A stretch of DNA of 64,000 bases. Origin: Ophiura sarsii. Taxonomy: Eukaryota; Echinodermata; Ophiuroidea; Amphilepidida; Ophiuridae. Location: NCBI GenBank assembly GCA_035610835.1, contig CM069447.1, forward strand, positions 59,899,048-59,963,047, written 5' to 3'. A program made the position numbers and the translations under genes. The notes beneath the pieces are model-generated. The model made no database searches. It worked only from the letters and a program-made list of their open reading frames with translations, and was not told the DNA's origin. This document shows positions 9,601 to 21,593 of the stretch, in pieces. Within the stretch, counting starts at the first letter, position 1; each line of letters begins with the position of its first letter.

Positions 9601-10332
9601 TAAAAAAAAGCTGATTGTGATTTTAATAGAATAAAACTTATTTGCTTTGATGATAGCAGAATTGAGTTCTTATATGACACGAAACATTCAGAATTGGTTA
9701 TTTGAAATTAATTTGTACGTGGAACGAACAAAATACGAATTTTAAATTTTGGATGGCTTCGTCTGACAGTGACAGAGGAGGGGCTAGGCGTTATTTGCAT
9801 TTTATGAATATTGTAATAAGATCAGTTGGGAAAGACGCTGGATCGATCGCGACGATCACATCGTGTGAGGTCATGAATAACGAATGATTGACAGTTTACG
9901 CTTAACTTCCGGGGGACGGTTTTATAGAGTGCGCTATACTGAACCGAATCTCAACAATGGGCAGATAGGGTGTTATATAGGTCTGCTTCATACCTGAGTA
10001 TTCGGTGCCCATCAAAATACAACATGATGCAATGCAATGCAACTCTATTATACTCAACGTGATTGATCGAGATAATGATACGAATACTAGTATTGAGATA
10101 AGTCATTAATGTCTGACCGTGCTATCGATCTGGGGATTATGGGTTCTATCATAAATAAAATGACTAGATATACATGTATGTGTTATACCATTACGTATTC
10201 ATTTCCAGCAATTTTATGTTGCTAATGTACATCATTTTCAAGATGGCGGACAAAATGGCCGCCAAAAGTGATCAAATTGAGAAAATGCATATTATGTCGG
10301 TTAAAATATTAGCTAAAAGCACATATCAAATG
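9601..10332. other. Intron-like DNA
   Basis: AT-rich sequence of the SEA intron. A short segment near 9900 (cttccgggggacggttttatagagtgcgc) loosely repeats one near 9485. Nothing coding is seen. Confidence 0.35.
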
Positions 10333-10672
10333 AACAACAAAGATAAACCATGATTAGCACCATTTAAAGGAAAATATCCCATTTTCAAAAGTCGCATTTC
10401 CAATACACAGCACGAGAAGATTTGGTTAATCTGTTCATGTTCTACCCATCCATAACATTCCTTTACATTCAAATCCTTCACCCATGCATCAGTTTACATT
10501 TGAATTAGCCCGCGCATTGAGGGATATGCGCGGTGATCAGTACGGGATGAATACGGCATATGTGTGTGTTAACAATTGGCCCTTTCTTCTCGTGCTGTGT
10601 ATTGGAAATGCGACTTTTGAAAATGGGATATTTTCCTTTAAATGGTGCTAATCATGGTTTATCTTTGTTGTT
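10333..10672. mobile_element. Foldback element with 88-bp arms
   Basis: Bases 10333-10420 and 10585-10672 are inverted copies of each other over about 88 nt with few or no mismatches by eye; each arm includes aaatgcgacttttgaaaatg or its complement. The 164-nt centre is unique. This is the layout of a small MITE or foldback element. I could not see a convincing target duplication. Confidence 0.7.
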
Positions 10673-10844
10673 AGGGGGCAAATTTGGTATCAAATTATGC
10701 CTAAAAGATTCATCTAAATGCCTATTTAGCCTGTTTGGACAAAAACAAATTGAAAGTTACTCAAAATGACATAAACAAAGTGGTATACTTTCTTTTGTTG
10801 AACCCTTTATGTGACGAGTGCCACTGTTGTAAAAGTGTATGTTC

Positions 10845-10869
10845 AAATAAATAAATAAATAAATAAATA
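10845..10869. repeat. (AAAT)n microsatellite
   Basis: About six AAAT units, following sequence that ends like the tail of a retroposon. Confidence 0.8.
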
Positions 10870-13056
10870 TACCTGTATTGGCTTATAAAATGTGATTGTC
10901 TTTGATGCATTATAAGAGGGAGGAACAATCTGGGGCACTCATATGGTAAATTTGATCGTGTGTTTGGTTAATTAAGCTATAATTTGCGAGCAATTTGATT
11001 ACCCGCAAGTAAGCAGAATATTTAGTGTTATTACTTTTACCCATTTATGTTCAGTAATGGTATATTTAATGTTACACACTATCGTAATTAGACATCATGT
11101 TTTAAATCAAGTCCTCCTTCCAGTTTTGTGGCAGTTATATTTTCGGAACATTGTTTTATTTTGGCATTTTGATCATTGCAAGTTACGCTAATGTCATGCT
11201 TATTTTCATCTGCAATATTCCGTTGATTTAAAAGTTTATTATACAGATGCGGACAGATGGTCTATTGATGTGTTCAGCTCTAATTCCTTGTTTAACGCAA
11301 TATTATGTGATTTTTTTTCAAACTTTTACACATATTATTTTCTCTTCTCTCTACTGAAGTCTGACTATCAGGAAAGACATAACTGGAGTCGTAAATCGAT
11401 CTTGACTGTATTTCTGTGAAAAACCATCACAGAACTTTAATAAATCATAATGGAAATCTGCCTTCCAATTATTTAAGGAATCTTTCAACATCCTTTTTTT
11501 ATTTTCACCATAAAAAAGCATTCTTTACTGTTGTGTTTACTTGTGTATAGTTGCGATCGTATCCGGAAACACTGTAAACGAGTTTAACACTATGTAAACC
11601 CATGGTATTCTATTTACGAATAAGTTGTCAGGGTTAACTCGACACTCCCCGACAATTTATTTTAACCGTTTCAAACTATGATTTTGAAGTAATTCGGAAG
11701 CTTTTTGTTCTGTAACTTACAATATACTTTAGTTTCATGTTCAAAAATCTAATGTATCCAACAACAAAATGCATTTCTAGGTAAAATTATAAAATAAAGA
11801 GCGCTCCATGAAAAACATCGCATACTATGCCTTTAAGAGTTTTATTGAAATTCAAGAGCATTAGGTACCATTACGAGGCCATGCAAGTATTGGTAATCAT
11901 ATTCTTCATCCATTGGATCATTTGTATTCAAAATAAAAGTATTCATCGGGCACTAAAACATTTATATCCGTCGGGTTTTTTGTATTGACTATCTACGAGT
12001 TTTACCCCCACGATCATATCGCTGGACATTTTCAAGATTTTATTAAAACATCCAATATTCTCCTCGAAATTTCCGTCTTCCCCGCAAAAATATCATATTT
12101 GCAATAGCTACTCTGAGTTACACTTATTTGTTATCAATTGCTCAGCATAATAAAACATCCACATTTATAACAACTGGCAGCTATTAGAGACTTGAACAGT
12201 TTCACGCGAATTGAAACTGTTGGTCTAATCCAATTTGCCCAGTAATGTATCATTTTCGTGCCCTCTGAATATTGACACACACACAAAATTGACCAAAAGA
12301 TGATCAAAAGGTTGACTTGAAAAAAATGTCAATGACCTCCAGTCATTGAAATAATATCGGAATTGAAAGTCTTGACCACCAAAACTCCAATGCGTATTTT
12401 AGTTATGCTTCTGACTCTTACGGTTTTACTATTGACCTCCTACTCGGTTAGCGGCCATTTTGGATTTTCCCAATATGGTGACCCCACGGTTGCGTCCAAA
12501 AATGATCTTGGAAGAATCTGAACCAAACAGCACTTATAATGTCCTACAATCCAATACTATGTCTCGTTTCTAAGTCTCGTGATCTCTAGAATGATATAAT
12601 CTCTTTTTTTTGAACTAGTACTAACACATTAAGATGATCCGTTCGTACTGTCTAATTATAACCATTAAAATGTTGCATATTAAAAATTCTGTTTTGAACG
12701 TTCAACCATTTCATACTAATTATGATATTTTGATTCGTATTGATTAGTTTTGATTGAGGAATCATATAATTATGATATGTATATCACGATCGAATCCAAC
12801 GTTTTTAGATAATACCTTCAACTTGAATATCCGAAACTTTACACCAATCCCAATATTTAAGGTGTTCAGGCTTTTATTCAAAATACCCCAAATAGTTGTA
12901 AAAACTCGGGAGTGATCTCCAAATGTTATGGCTAAATACTTGTACGTAGGAGCTATAGTTTTGGATTCAAAGTATATTTATTCCTGGTCAGTTACCATTT
13001 TGAGAAAATAATGTGGAGTCGCTTTCCCTTGAGTCAATACAAATATTTACACTTAC
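10870..13056. other. Intron-like DNA of the SEA intron
   Basis: AT-rich, with no conserved frame. It contains the half-MITE at 11675-11836 and a diverged second copy (about 12135-12185) of the short repeat near 5915-5970. The remainder is unassigned. Confidence 0.4.
11675..11836. mobile_element. Half copy of the TA-flanked foldback MITE family
   Basis: The segment runs from tatgattttgaagtaatt to catactatgcctttaa. The same words occur in the same order in the right arm of the foldback element at 24271-24632, including gagcgctc and the tatgccttta end. It is a diverged solo arm. Confidence 0.5.
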
Positions 13057-13175
13057 GATTCGTGTGAGTTGGTTCACTAATGCCATATATTCTGGTGAGT
13101 TTGGATCCATTAGGGCCGGTATAAACACTGCTCTTTGGCCGCCAATGAGAATGAAAGTCAGTGACACCACTTTTA
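13057..13175 (-). CDS. SEA domain, first exon
   Basis: The minus-strand exon starts after AACAG (AG at 13177-13176) and ends before GTAAGT (13056). It is 119 nt, phase 1 in and phase 0 out. It reads VKVVSLTFILIGGQRAVFIP, then ALMDPNSPEYMALVNQLTRI. Strand, turn and helix with the D/N-P-x-S-x-E-Y motif form the first half of a SEA fold. The next exon (6475-6274) starts LQIYL in phase 0 and supplies the second half. The intron between them is 6.6 kb and holds a Penelope-like fragment. Confidence 0.85.
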
Positions 13176-13376
13176 CTGTTATTAAATGAATAAATAAAAA
13201 ACATGAATTACGTGTCGCGCTATGTAAGAAACTACGTAGTAGTAGAGATAGCAGTGATGCTACCACCTAACTGTTAATTTATATATATATAATATATATT
13301 CAAGAATAATCAAAATTTGGCGACCTATAAAACCATAGAACTTTTATAGTCAAAAGCAGGTGTACGAGAAAGTGGT

Positions 13377-13920
13377 TTAAGGGGGGACTTAAGGAAGTTT
13401 TTGATTTGATTTTTTGAGTGCTGTAATTTTTGTTGAACAAAGCTAACAAAAATAATTTTGAGTAAAAAATTTCAAAATTACTTTATAATGATGTTAAGAT
13501 ACTAATGAAGGGACGATTTTTTTTTTTTAAACCTAATCTAATATTTTTGAAAATTTTGACCAAAAAGTGAAAAAAATTGATTTTATTATTTTTACACTTT
13601 TTTGTCAAAATTTAAAAAAATATTGGATTAGGTTAAAAAATTAAAAAATTGTCCCTTCATTAGTGTCTTAACATCATCATCAAGTGATTTGGGCATTTCT
13701 AACTCAACGTTATGTTTGTTAGCTTTGTTCAAAAAAATTGGGTCAAAACAGTGGTTTTTTGTGATTTTCTCAAAAAATCAACATTTTTGGTCAAAATTGA
13801 TGCCAAATTTGGATTCTCTGATCCATTTCCTTTCCAAAAAGGTATACTTTTATATACATTTGAGTCATGGTTCAATAATTACAGCACTAACAAAATTCAA
13901 CAAAAAAAGTCCCCCCTTAA
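13377..13920. mobile_element. TTAA-flanked foldback element
   Basis: TTAA at 13377-13380 is followed by GGGGGGACTT. The inverted AAGTCCCCCC is followed by TTAA at 13917-13920. A second, longer inverted pair lies inside (about 13490-13568 against 13598-13676: gatgttaagatactaatgaa against its complement). The whole could fold into one long hairpin. TTAA flanks suggest mobilisation by a piggyBac-type transposase. The overlapping frames are low-complexity and not genes. Confidence 0.65.
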
Positions 13921-13944
13921 AGAGATAACTTGTAATCATATGCT

Positions 13945-14300
13945 ACAATAGATAACAAGTACAATCATTAGAAACCAATAAACAACAATAATGCGGAATT
14001 TCCCCCAACGTTACAGAAAGACGGATAGTCAACCATAGACCTATGGTCAAAAACTGTGTCTGCGGACAGTCAATGCGGATTGCACGTTACTGAATTAGTT
14101 CAGTACAAATGTACAAAACGCGTATTTACCATTGTAATCAATAATAAAACCAACACAATGGGAAGTTTTCCAAACACTTTGGAAGGCGAGAGGTAGTCAT
14201 ATTAAATGATTCAATGACGACGTGATGTGATACAAGCAAAACGAGTCAGAAGTCGCAAATATTGATTTTGAGACATAACCCAACAGAGGACAGAATTTGT
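13945..14300. repeat. Intron part of a duplicated EGF cassette
   Basis: Words such as aatgcggaatttcccccaac, acagaaagac, caatgcggattgcacgttac and gttttccaaacactttggaa recur in the same order at 15610-15780, 16865-16930 and 53495-53825. These are intron sequences flanking EGF exons, so each EGF exon was copied together with surrounding intron. Confidence 0.65.
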
Positions 14301-14370
14301 ATTTTTAATTGCTCTTACCCCCACCCCAACCACTTCCCTCCTCTCATCGTATCTTTGAAATTAAAAATTA

Positions 14371-14636
14371 TTAACCCTAACCCCTGAGCCACTTTTTTCA
14401 GATTTTTTTCCCGCGACTGAAAGTGACCCAAAATATCGCCGCCCCCCCCCCCCCCCACCCCCACCCCCACGCATTGGGATTTGAACCATGGACAAGGGAC
14501 TTGAAATGGACAAGGGACTTGAAATTTTCCAGTACTCCAAGGGTGTCAACGCTATGTGGCTGGGGCCAGAATTTTTTCAAAAAAATAAACAGCCTGGCTA
14601 ATTGGATTTTGTTTTATTTAGCAGGGTTAGGGTTAA
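14371..14636. mobile_element. piggyBac-type MITE with tRNA-like core, copy 2
   Basis: TTAA at 14371-14374 and 14633-14636 flanks the inverted termini CCCTAACCCC and GCAGGGTTAGGG. A minus-strand B box (GGTTCAAATCC) remains near 14470-14490, in the same place relative to the ends as in the copy at 5074-5352, while the A box is badly eroded. A poly-C/CCCCCA tract (14442-14469) sits inside, and a 20-nt direct repeat (ggacaagggacttgaaat) lies near 14490-14525. Confidence 0.65.
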
Positions 14637-14872
14637 TGACAAATAGGATGATCTAGAAAACTAGTGCAATATTTTCAATATCGGGCTCATTTTGTTTGAT
14701 CACCTCGCATATTGGCACCCAATTTTTGTGTGACATGTTTGCTCAATGTCATGTATTGGCATAAATACGAGTAAGAAGGTACATTATTTTCAATACCAGT
14801 AAAGTCTTAACTGCTTAGCCTTAATTGAATTACTGTTTAAAATCACATAAGGGAAGTTCACATTGGACGTAC

Positions 14873-14983
14873 CTATATGACCATTAATGATTTCACAAAT
14901 GGTGCCTGAATAACCAGTGACGCATGCGCAGTTGTTAAGTGATGTACATGTTCCTCCATTTAAGCACTGTGGATCACATAATC
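14873..14983 (-). CDS. EGF-like exon
   Basis: The minus-strand exon starts after ATTGCAG (AG at 14985-14984) and ends before GTACGT (14872). It is 111 nt, phase 1-1. It reads LCDPQCLNGGTCTSLNNCAC, then VTGYSGTICE: six cysteines with EGF spacing. Its last base forms a Val codon with the first SEA exon (13175). A near-copy of this exon lies inverted at 54577-54687, and a damaged copy at 54020-54094. It is one extracellular module of the mosaic protein. Confidence 0.9.
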
Positions 14984-15488
14984 CTGCAATTGTATTGTGA
15001 ATAAGTAAAAAAAATCTCATTATAATGACAAGTATAAGTAATGATTTAAATCAACCATACGGGCATTTCCCCCAAAGAATCAGTAGAGAATCAGCCAAAC
15101 GCAATGCCGCAAAAATAATCAATACCTTCTGGTGTCAACTCTTCAGAGAAAAGAGAAGAGGAGCCAGCTGTAGACTAATTCCTTCTGTTTCCACAAGCAC
15201 TGACGCGAAGCTGTGCTGTGTTGCAGACTGAAAACCAAACGGTTCGGATGATGCAAGGGATGGCGGAACCAGTCCAAGCCAGCTGCGGCCGAGGAGAGGG
15301 AGAATGAATGCAGCTGTAGTGTCTTTCCAACCACAGTCATCAATCGTTGTTTACAGCAGGTGTTCCAGGATTGCTCTGTTCAGCCACACAGCTACTATAG
15401 TAAGTGGTTTTCCTTGGACTAGATACACTGAATTTCATCAATCATTTTATTCAACAGTGTGTGTAAATAATGTTCACATTCGACTTAC
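14984..15488. repeat. Intron between EGF exons, part of the EGF cassette
   Basis: The segment 15040-15130 (catacgggcatttcccccaa, agaatcagccaaacgcaatg) and the segment near 15240-15360 (gaggagagggagaatgaatg, accacagtcatcaatc) recur in both arms of the palindrome at 53787-54981 and in part at 17296-17380. This shows that the EGF exon and its upstream intron moved as a unit. Confidence 0.6.
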
Positions 15489-15590
15489 CTGTTGAGGTTT
15501 GACAATAGTTGCCTACATAACCTGTGGTGCATGCGCACGTATTTCGTGATATGCATATTCCGCCATTCAAGCACTGTCGATTGCAAGATG
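15489..15590 (-). CDS. EGF-like exon
   Basis: The minus-strand exon starts after ATTACAG (AG at 15592-15591) and ends before GTAAGT (15488). It is 102 nt, phase 1-1. It reads SCNRQCLNGGICISRNTCAC, then TTGYVGNYCQTST: six cysteines in EGF spacing. It joins the next EGF exon (14983) in frame. The intron upstream, towards the CCP array, is about 18 kb and full of mobile elements. Confidence 0.9.
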
Positions 15591-15875
15591 CTGTAATAGT
15601 AACAATAGATAACTTGTATAATAATTAGAAACCAATAAACTAATGCGGAATTTCCCACAACGTTACAGAAAGACACATAGTCAAACCATAGACCCGTGGT
15701 CAAACACATTTGCGGATATTCAATGCGGATTGCATGTTACTGAATTAGCTCAGTAGAAATGTACAAAACGTGTATTTACAACGGTTTGGCTATTTTGTGA
15801 ACCTGGTTCAGTGACCCACCCTGTGTGACCCCACCCCAATTGGGATGAATTTCATCTAATCAGGATATTACCATA
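15591..15875. repeat. EGF-cassette intron copy
   Basis: Bases 15610-15780 repeat the intron sequence at 13945-14110 (gaaaccaataaac, aatgcggaatttccc, caatgcggattgcatgttac) with substitutions, which again shows exon-plus-intron duplication. Confidence 0.6.
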
Positions 15876-16115
<240 letters not shown>

Positions 16116-16179
16116 TGTCATAAAGCATAGACGGTAAAAATAAAGTTAGTTTAATTTAATATTGCAATGGACAGTTGAG

Positions 16180-18467
16180 CAAGAAGTAGTGATTAATTGG
16201 AGTGATTATTAGAACTGGACCGGGTATCCTTGAATAACAGATGTTTGGCTGGCCAGGGGGTAAATATTACAAAATATTTAACTCATGTGCTCGGTTAACG
16301 ACAATTGCAATGTATGTTTTAATAATAAATTAAAAAGATATGATTGAATCGCAAACGATGTAAAAATAATAGCAGTGAATAAAAACAGGTTTAACTTTGA
16401 GGATCATTACACATTGGTGACACTGAGACACTTCAATTGAATTCGATCAAGGAATTGACATTTGCGTTCTTACTAATCAATTTTCGGAAAGAAAAATCAG
16501 AACTTATTTTTGTCAACCTAAAATCCTCTCAGTTTAGCTCCAACGCCCCCACCTTTTTTGAGACCCTGGGTGGCACACCAAAGTTGAGTGCCACGGGCCG
16601 TTTAAACGGTGTTTAAAATTGTCCCCTTTTTCTCCCTCCCCCACTATAAAAATGATGCCGCTGGTGCCGCCACTAGAAACATCCACACTGAAAAGCTCGG
16701 GTTCTGGGCTTTTTAAAGGCACGTTGGCCTCTAATACGGCCCATGCCTATTGTAATTTAAGCTAAACGGGGTGGATCAGAGCTAAACGGGATAAAGCTCG
16801 TATCAAGTAGGGTCACCAAGGTAGGGTCACAGTAGTAGGGTCGGCAAAGTAGGGTCATAAAATGGCTAAACCGTATTTATCATTGTAATCAATAATAAAA
16901 GCAGCACAATGGGAAGTTTTCCAAGCACCAGAGCATAAATGCCCAAAAGTGCATTTGATTGAAATTACGCTATAATTCAAAAAGTAACATATGTAAGACA
17001 ATGAGACAGTATTATAATATAGAATACAACTTGGTGATTCAATGTCATAGAGAAAAATGGTTTGATCTTGTTTGCATATAATTAGTATATCATAAAGAAA
17101 TACGTTAACAATTTGCTTTTGTAATTTCCAGCAATAACCTTATATGCTATTAACACCAAATTTACAGGATATGAAGTTCCCATCATTGTCGTTCTTACTA
17201 ATCAATTTTCGGAAAGAAAAATCAGAACTTATTTTTGTCAATCTAAAATCCTCTCAGTTTAGCTCCAACACCCCACCTTTTTTGAGACCGGTAGATGCCC
17301 GGGATTGATGACTGTGGTTGGGAAAGCACTACAGGTGGCTTCATTCTCCCTCTCCTCGGCCGCAGCAGACTCCTCTTTTGATTATTCCAATCAAACTGCT
17401 ACACAATACCAAATATATTGGATAACTAATAATCTGCTCAGACCATTGTTTTAAGCATTTTTATTATTTTCAACGAGTTTGGTTATTAATTAAGCTTACT
17501 TAAGACAGATTTTGGCTGTTTTGAAGAAAAGTAAAGATAAATGTGAACTTTCTTTTTCTCAGACAGAATTGTTGACAATGTTCAAAAATTTAGAACGCAA
17601 TATTTACAAAATATCGGTACTTTGGAACGCAAATGTCCACGATTTTTAAATGTTCATTGCAATGGGGTCTAATGACATGAATGAGCTGATGATAGCAGAA
17701 TATGATGAAAGGCCAGTCTTCAGGCCAGGTGGCACGTGTTTTACATACCTCTTTACAATGTCAGTGTCCCGGGGGCAAAGGTTTTTGATAGCTCGTGGAC
17801 AAAAATTAAATGTTGGTGCCAAAGAAAAAGGTTCGCCATCGCCCAAGACAAACGTAAAATGCGATTAACCGTATTTTTTCGCACAAAGTTACTAACAAAT
17901 GTGATCTTACAAAGTTTAAACAATTCCATGCTTCAACATGGTTTTGAAAACAAGATAATTTAATTCCCTATTGAAGTTTTAACTCAACGTGTATATCATC
18001 TATTTAAACCAAAAAATATTGAATTTGGTTTTCGAAAAATATCTCGTTAAAGGGTAACGACTTGAAATATGTTCTTAGCGCTTTAAGTAGTCTGGTAGAG
18101 TGATAAACCTGTTGCCTTTTTTGTTCACAGGAGCACCCTTAGTCGTTGTGTACAATAATACGGTTTATCACCATGTCAATTCCTTGATCGAATTCAATTG
18201 AAGTGTCTCAGTGTCACCAATGTGTAATGATCCTCAAAGTTAAACCTGTTTTTATTCACTGCTATTATTTTTACATCGTTTGCGATTCAATCATATCTTT
18301 TTAATTTATTATTAAAACATACATTGCAATTGTCTTTAACCCAGCACATGAGTTAAATCTTCTGGATCTTGATTTTGTAATATTTACCCCCTGGCCAGAC
18401 AAACATCTGTTATTCAAGGATACCCGGTCCAGTTCTAATAATCACTCCAATTAATCACTACTTCTTG
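16180..18467. mobile_element. Large inverted-repeat element (arms about 285 bp)
   Basis: The arms 16180-16461 and 18173-18467 are inverted copies by eye, apart from a 13-nt insertion and a few substitutions; both contain caagaagtagtgattaattg at the outer end. The 1.7-kb centre holds a direct repeat (16469-16565 and 17193-17289), a fragment of the EGF cassette (17296-17380) and no clear gene. It is either a foldback transposon that captured host intron, or an inverted duplication. Confidence 0.65.
16469..17289. repeat. Direct repeat pair, about 97 bp (16469-16565; 17193-17289)
   Basis: Both copies start gttcttactaatcaattttc and end ccaccttttttgagacc, with only a few differences. They lie in the same orientation inside the large inverted-repeat element and enclose about 630 bp that include another EGF-cassette intron scrap (16865-16930). 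Confidence 0.8.
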
Positions 18468-18623
18468 TTTGTAATTTGAGATATTACATGTGATGATTAT
18501 ATGAATATTTATTCAGTTATGCCCTAAACTAAAACAAAAGTCCGTTTTTCATTTTAACATTTCGTTCGTCTACACGCAGCCTTGGACTAGCAACAGGCAT
18601 ATTATTGATTAACTGGTAACGAC

Positions 18624-19575
18624 TATGGTTGGCCGAGCCGCCATAACGTATATCAATACACGTATTAATATACGTACTCGATTTTCGAACACGCGTGATC
18701 GAATTTCATACCACGTGGTTGATATTGACCAATTCCAATCGAGTTTCGAGTACGTTGGATAGAGAATTGAACTCGCGGGGAAAATACACGCATTCGAAAA
18801 GTACCTCTCCTTACAAAATATAAATCTTGATCATTCTAATCAAATCAAAATTAACTAAATCTGTAATTTAAAGTTTATAGGACGCTGCACTTTAATATTC
18901 AATATAAAATCATAGTTATTGTATTCACTCCATAAATAATTGTATTTGGCTCACCCACATTCATTTTACACAACTCTCTCCCTAAATCGCTCCACAACTC
19001 CCCCCCCCCCCCACCCCCCACCCCCCACCAGTGGCGTACCCAGCTTTTTAAAACTGGGGTGGGGCACGACCATTATAGTTGTACCGACGAAAGGCATGAT
19101 TTACCGACAATCTTCTTTTTTTTACAGATTCAAAAAATCGTTAAAAATGCACAAAAAACTGGACTCCCCTGTGTACGCCACTGCTCGCCACACAACTCGC
19201 CTCACAAATCTCCATACACCTCACTGTACAACTCTCTACACATCAACTGTCCCATCCCATTCACAACTCCCCATAGCCATCCACTACTAAACATGTTTAA
19301 TATGTTTATATTTAGCCTATAACTATAACCTACATTTCCCTGAACGAGGCTGTTTACTGTTACAGGAGTGTATTACGCGGGCTCGAAATGTCTGTACCAC
19401 GTTGTTGGAAAATATTATACCATGGCATCGAATCTCTATCCCACGTGCTCGAAACTCGATTGGAATTGGTCAATATCAACCACGTGGTTTGAAATTCGAT
19501 CACGCGTGTTCGAAAATCGAGTACGTATATTAATACGTGTATTGATATACGTTATGGCGGACTCGGCCAACCATA
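18624..19575. mobile_element. TIR element with 6-bp target duplication
   Basis: The ends are TATGGTTGGCCGAG and the inverted CTCGGCCAACCATA, with arms of about 140 nt (18624-18765; 19430-19575) that share cgtattaatatacgtactcg. AACGAC is repeated directly outside both ends (18618-18623; 19576-19581). No transposase frame is seen. A smaller TIR element sits inside at 19029-19183. Confidence 0.75.
19029..19183. mobile_element. Mini TIR element nested in the 18624-19575 element
   Basis: A 155-bp unit that starts CAGTGGCGTACCCAG and ends with the inverted GTGTACGCCACTG. It follows directly after a poly-C tract (19000-19028), which hides any target duplication. The terminal word CAGTGGCGTA-CCAG is seen again, degenerate, at 40552 inside the hAT-like element. 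Confidence 0.55.
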
Positions 19576-19581
19576 AACGAC

Positions 19582-21593
19582 AACTCAGTGTTGATAGTAA
19601 GATGAGGATTGGGGATGCTTCAATTGATCAATGCAACCCATACACATACCTGTCACACTGTCCCGCGTGTTCAAATCCCAAGTGTTAAAATGTAAACTGC
19701 ACTTTGTTCTATCCTTTTCTATGTCGTGTTCTTAATTAGTAAACGATCTTAATGAATAATGTATGAAGTTAGAGAGGATAATTTGGTTTACAACTTTATT
19801 GTTTAATATTTTTTATGTAGGAGCTATAGTTTTGAGTTACGAGTTTATTTATTACCTGGTCAGTTACTTATTTTGAGGACTGTATACTGTGTCGCCTACT
19901 ACAATGGTTATACTTAAAGATGTCCATTTTCAAAACAGGCGACTTCTTTGATTTTGATTTATTACCATTTTGGCTTTAAAATATCAAGATTACATTATTT
20001 TGTATGTGAATGAGCAACTCTAAGAACTTCAAATAAAAGGAGTCATACCAACTTGTTTATATGTGTGTGTCTGATCACATGCTTTTCAGAAATAATAGGT
20101 TTAAATGTTGTATCTAGTTTAATCAGTTCATAATCGGCGAGAAATATTTGATTTATCTCTGAGGGCGCAAAAACAATCACAGCTTACATATACACGCTTT
20201 TTGATGTACACACGCGTCACACATATGATGCACTGTGCGCTTGTTGTCTTCACGCACACCCTCGTCAATCTGTATTAATTTGCTGCTGAGGCGTCACCAA
20301 TTTGGATCTGATCTAACTATAGTAGTATAGTACTAGTTATAACGGTCAGATAATATTAAGTGCATGGGAATAACCCAAACTGAGACATGAAGGCGATGGT
20401 GGAGGGGGTATCTTGTACGGGCGAACAAACTTCTCAGGTCAATTTGTAGGCTCAGTATTCATTTGCCTATGGTCATGCGTTTTAATCTTGCCTCCAAAAA
20501 AGGGTGGCACATTTTGGTTTCATGCTGTCATAAACCTTTTTAATTTTCTGTGTCAAACCACTAAAGCTATCTTAATACATTGGGTATCATTTTAAAGCTC
20601 TATTGATATGCTATCTGCCTGCAAAATGGCATTGATTTAGCTGTTTGTAGTGCTAGGACCAGGGGTGGTGCCAGAAGCGGTGCCGTCTGTACAATCTCAA
20701 TGGGGGAAATCCCATACTGTGTTCTTTTTACAATAATTACCCTTCATATGATGTATACTTTTACTACCTTAGGGGGAATACAAGCAAATATAAATGTGTA
20801 AAGGTAAAATCAAGTCGCAAAAGACAAAATCAGTTTGTAACACGAAAGGAGGCAAGCTTTGAACGCATGACCCTATGTTAGATTTTCAATACATTTGTGA
20901 AACAGGTTACCAGTATGTATAAAAATAATAATTTTTTTTTATTGTTGTGTATGAATTAGGACAATACTTGTATGTATGTATTTTGTTTCTCAAAACATTA
21001 GAAAAAATCATTGCACTTGTGTAAATGTTGATATGCTCACAATAGCACTCTGCCTCCAAATACAGTTTTTCAAACTCATGTTGTTTTTTATGAGTAAATT
21101 CTGGTACTATAATAAAACTAGAGTTATGAGGTAGTATTTGTAATCCGTTTTAGGCCAGGTGTAAAAAGGTACTGATGCATGAATCGAATGACATGAATGT
21201 TGTATTGTGTTGATGCTTTATCTTGTGCAGTTGTTTGTGTGACTCTCTTTTTCAGCTTTATGTATGGTTGGAAGCTTCCAGACTACTTTACAGTTGGTAT
21301 TCCCTATCTATTCTGTGCATTATAATAATAGCCATTGAAGGACCGTCTTGAGTTTGTTTTATTAATATCTCCCTGTGATAAACAATTTTGTGGCCTGACA
21401 TTAGTGGCCTGATAGTGCAATTTTGGCAGTGTTTTTTGAACAAATAATTGATGCATTTATAAAAAAAAAGCATGTGCAAATAATAATGTGAATGAATATA
21501 TGACTTTTAAAAATGTGAGGATCGTCGAATAGAAATAAAGACTTTTTGTGAGTTCCTGCTGTGTGAATAACTTGGCGTTGTGATGACCTGTAG
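19582..21593. other. Intron-like DNA
   Basis: AT-rich intron sequence between the EGF exons and the CCP array. No conserved frame, RNA gene or clear repeat is recognised. A few A and T runs give short spurious frames. Confidence 0.35.

Noticed and set aside
14371..14636. Interstitial telomeric array
   Set aside because: Only about two TTAGGG units occur at each end, in inverted orientation, as part of the MITE termini.
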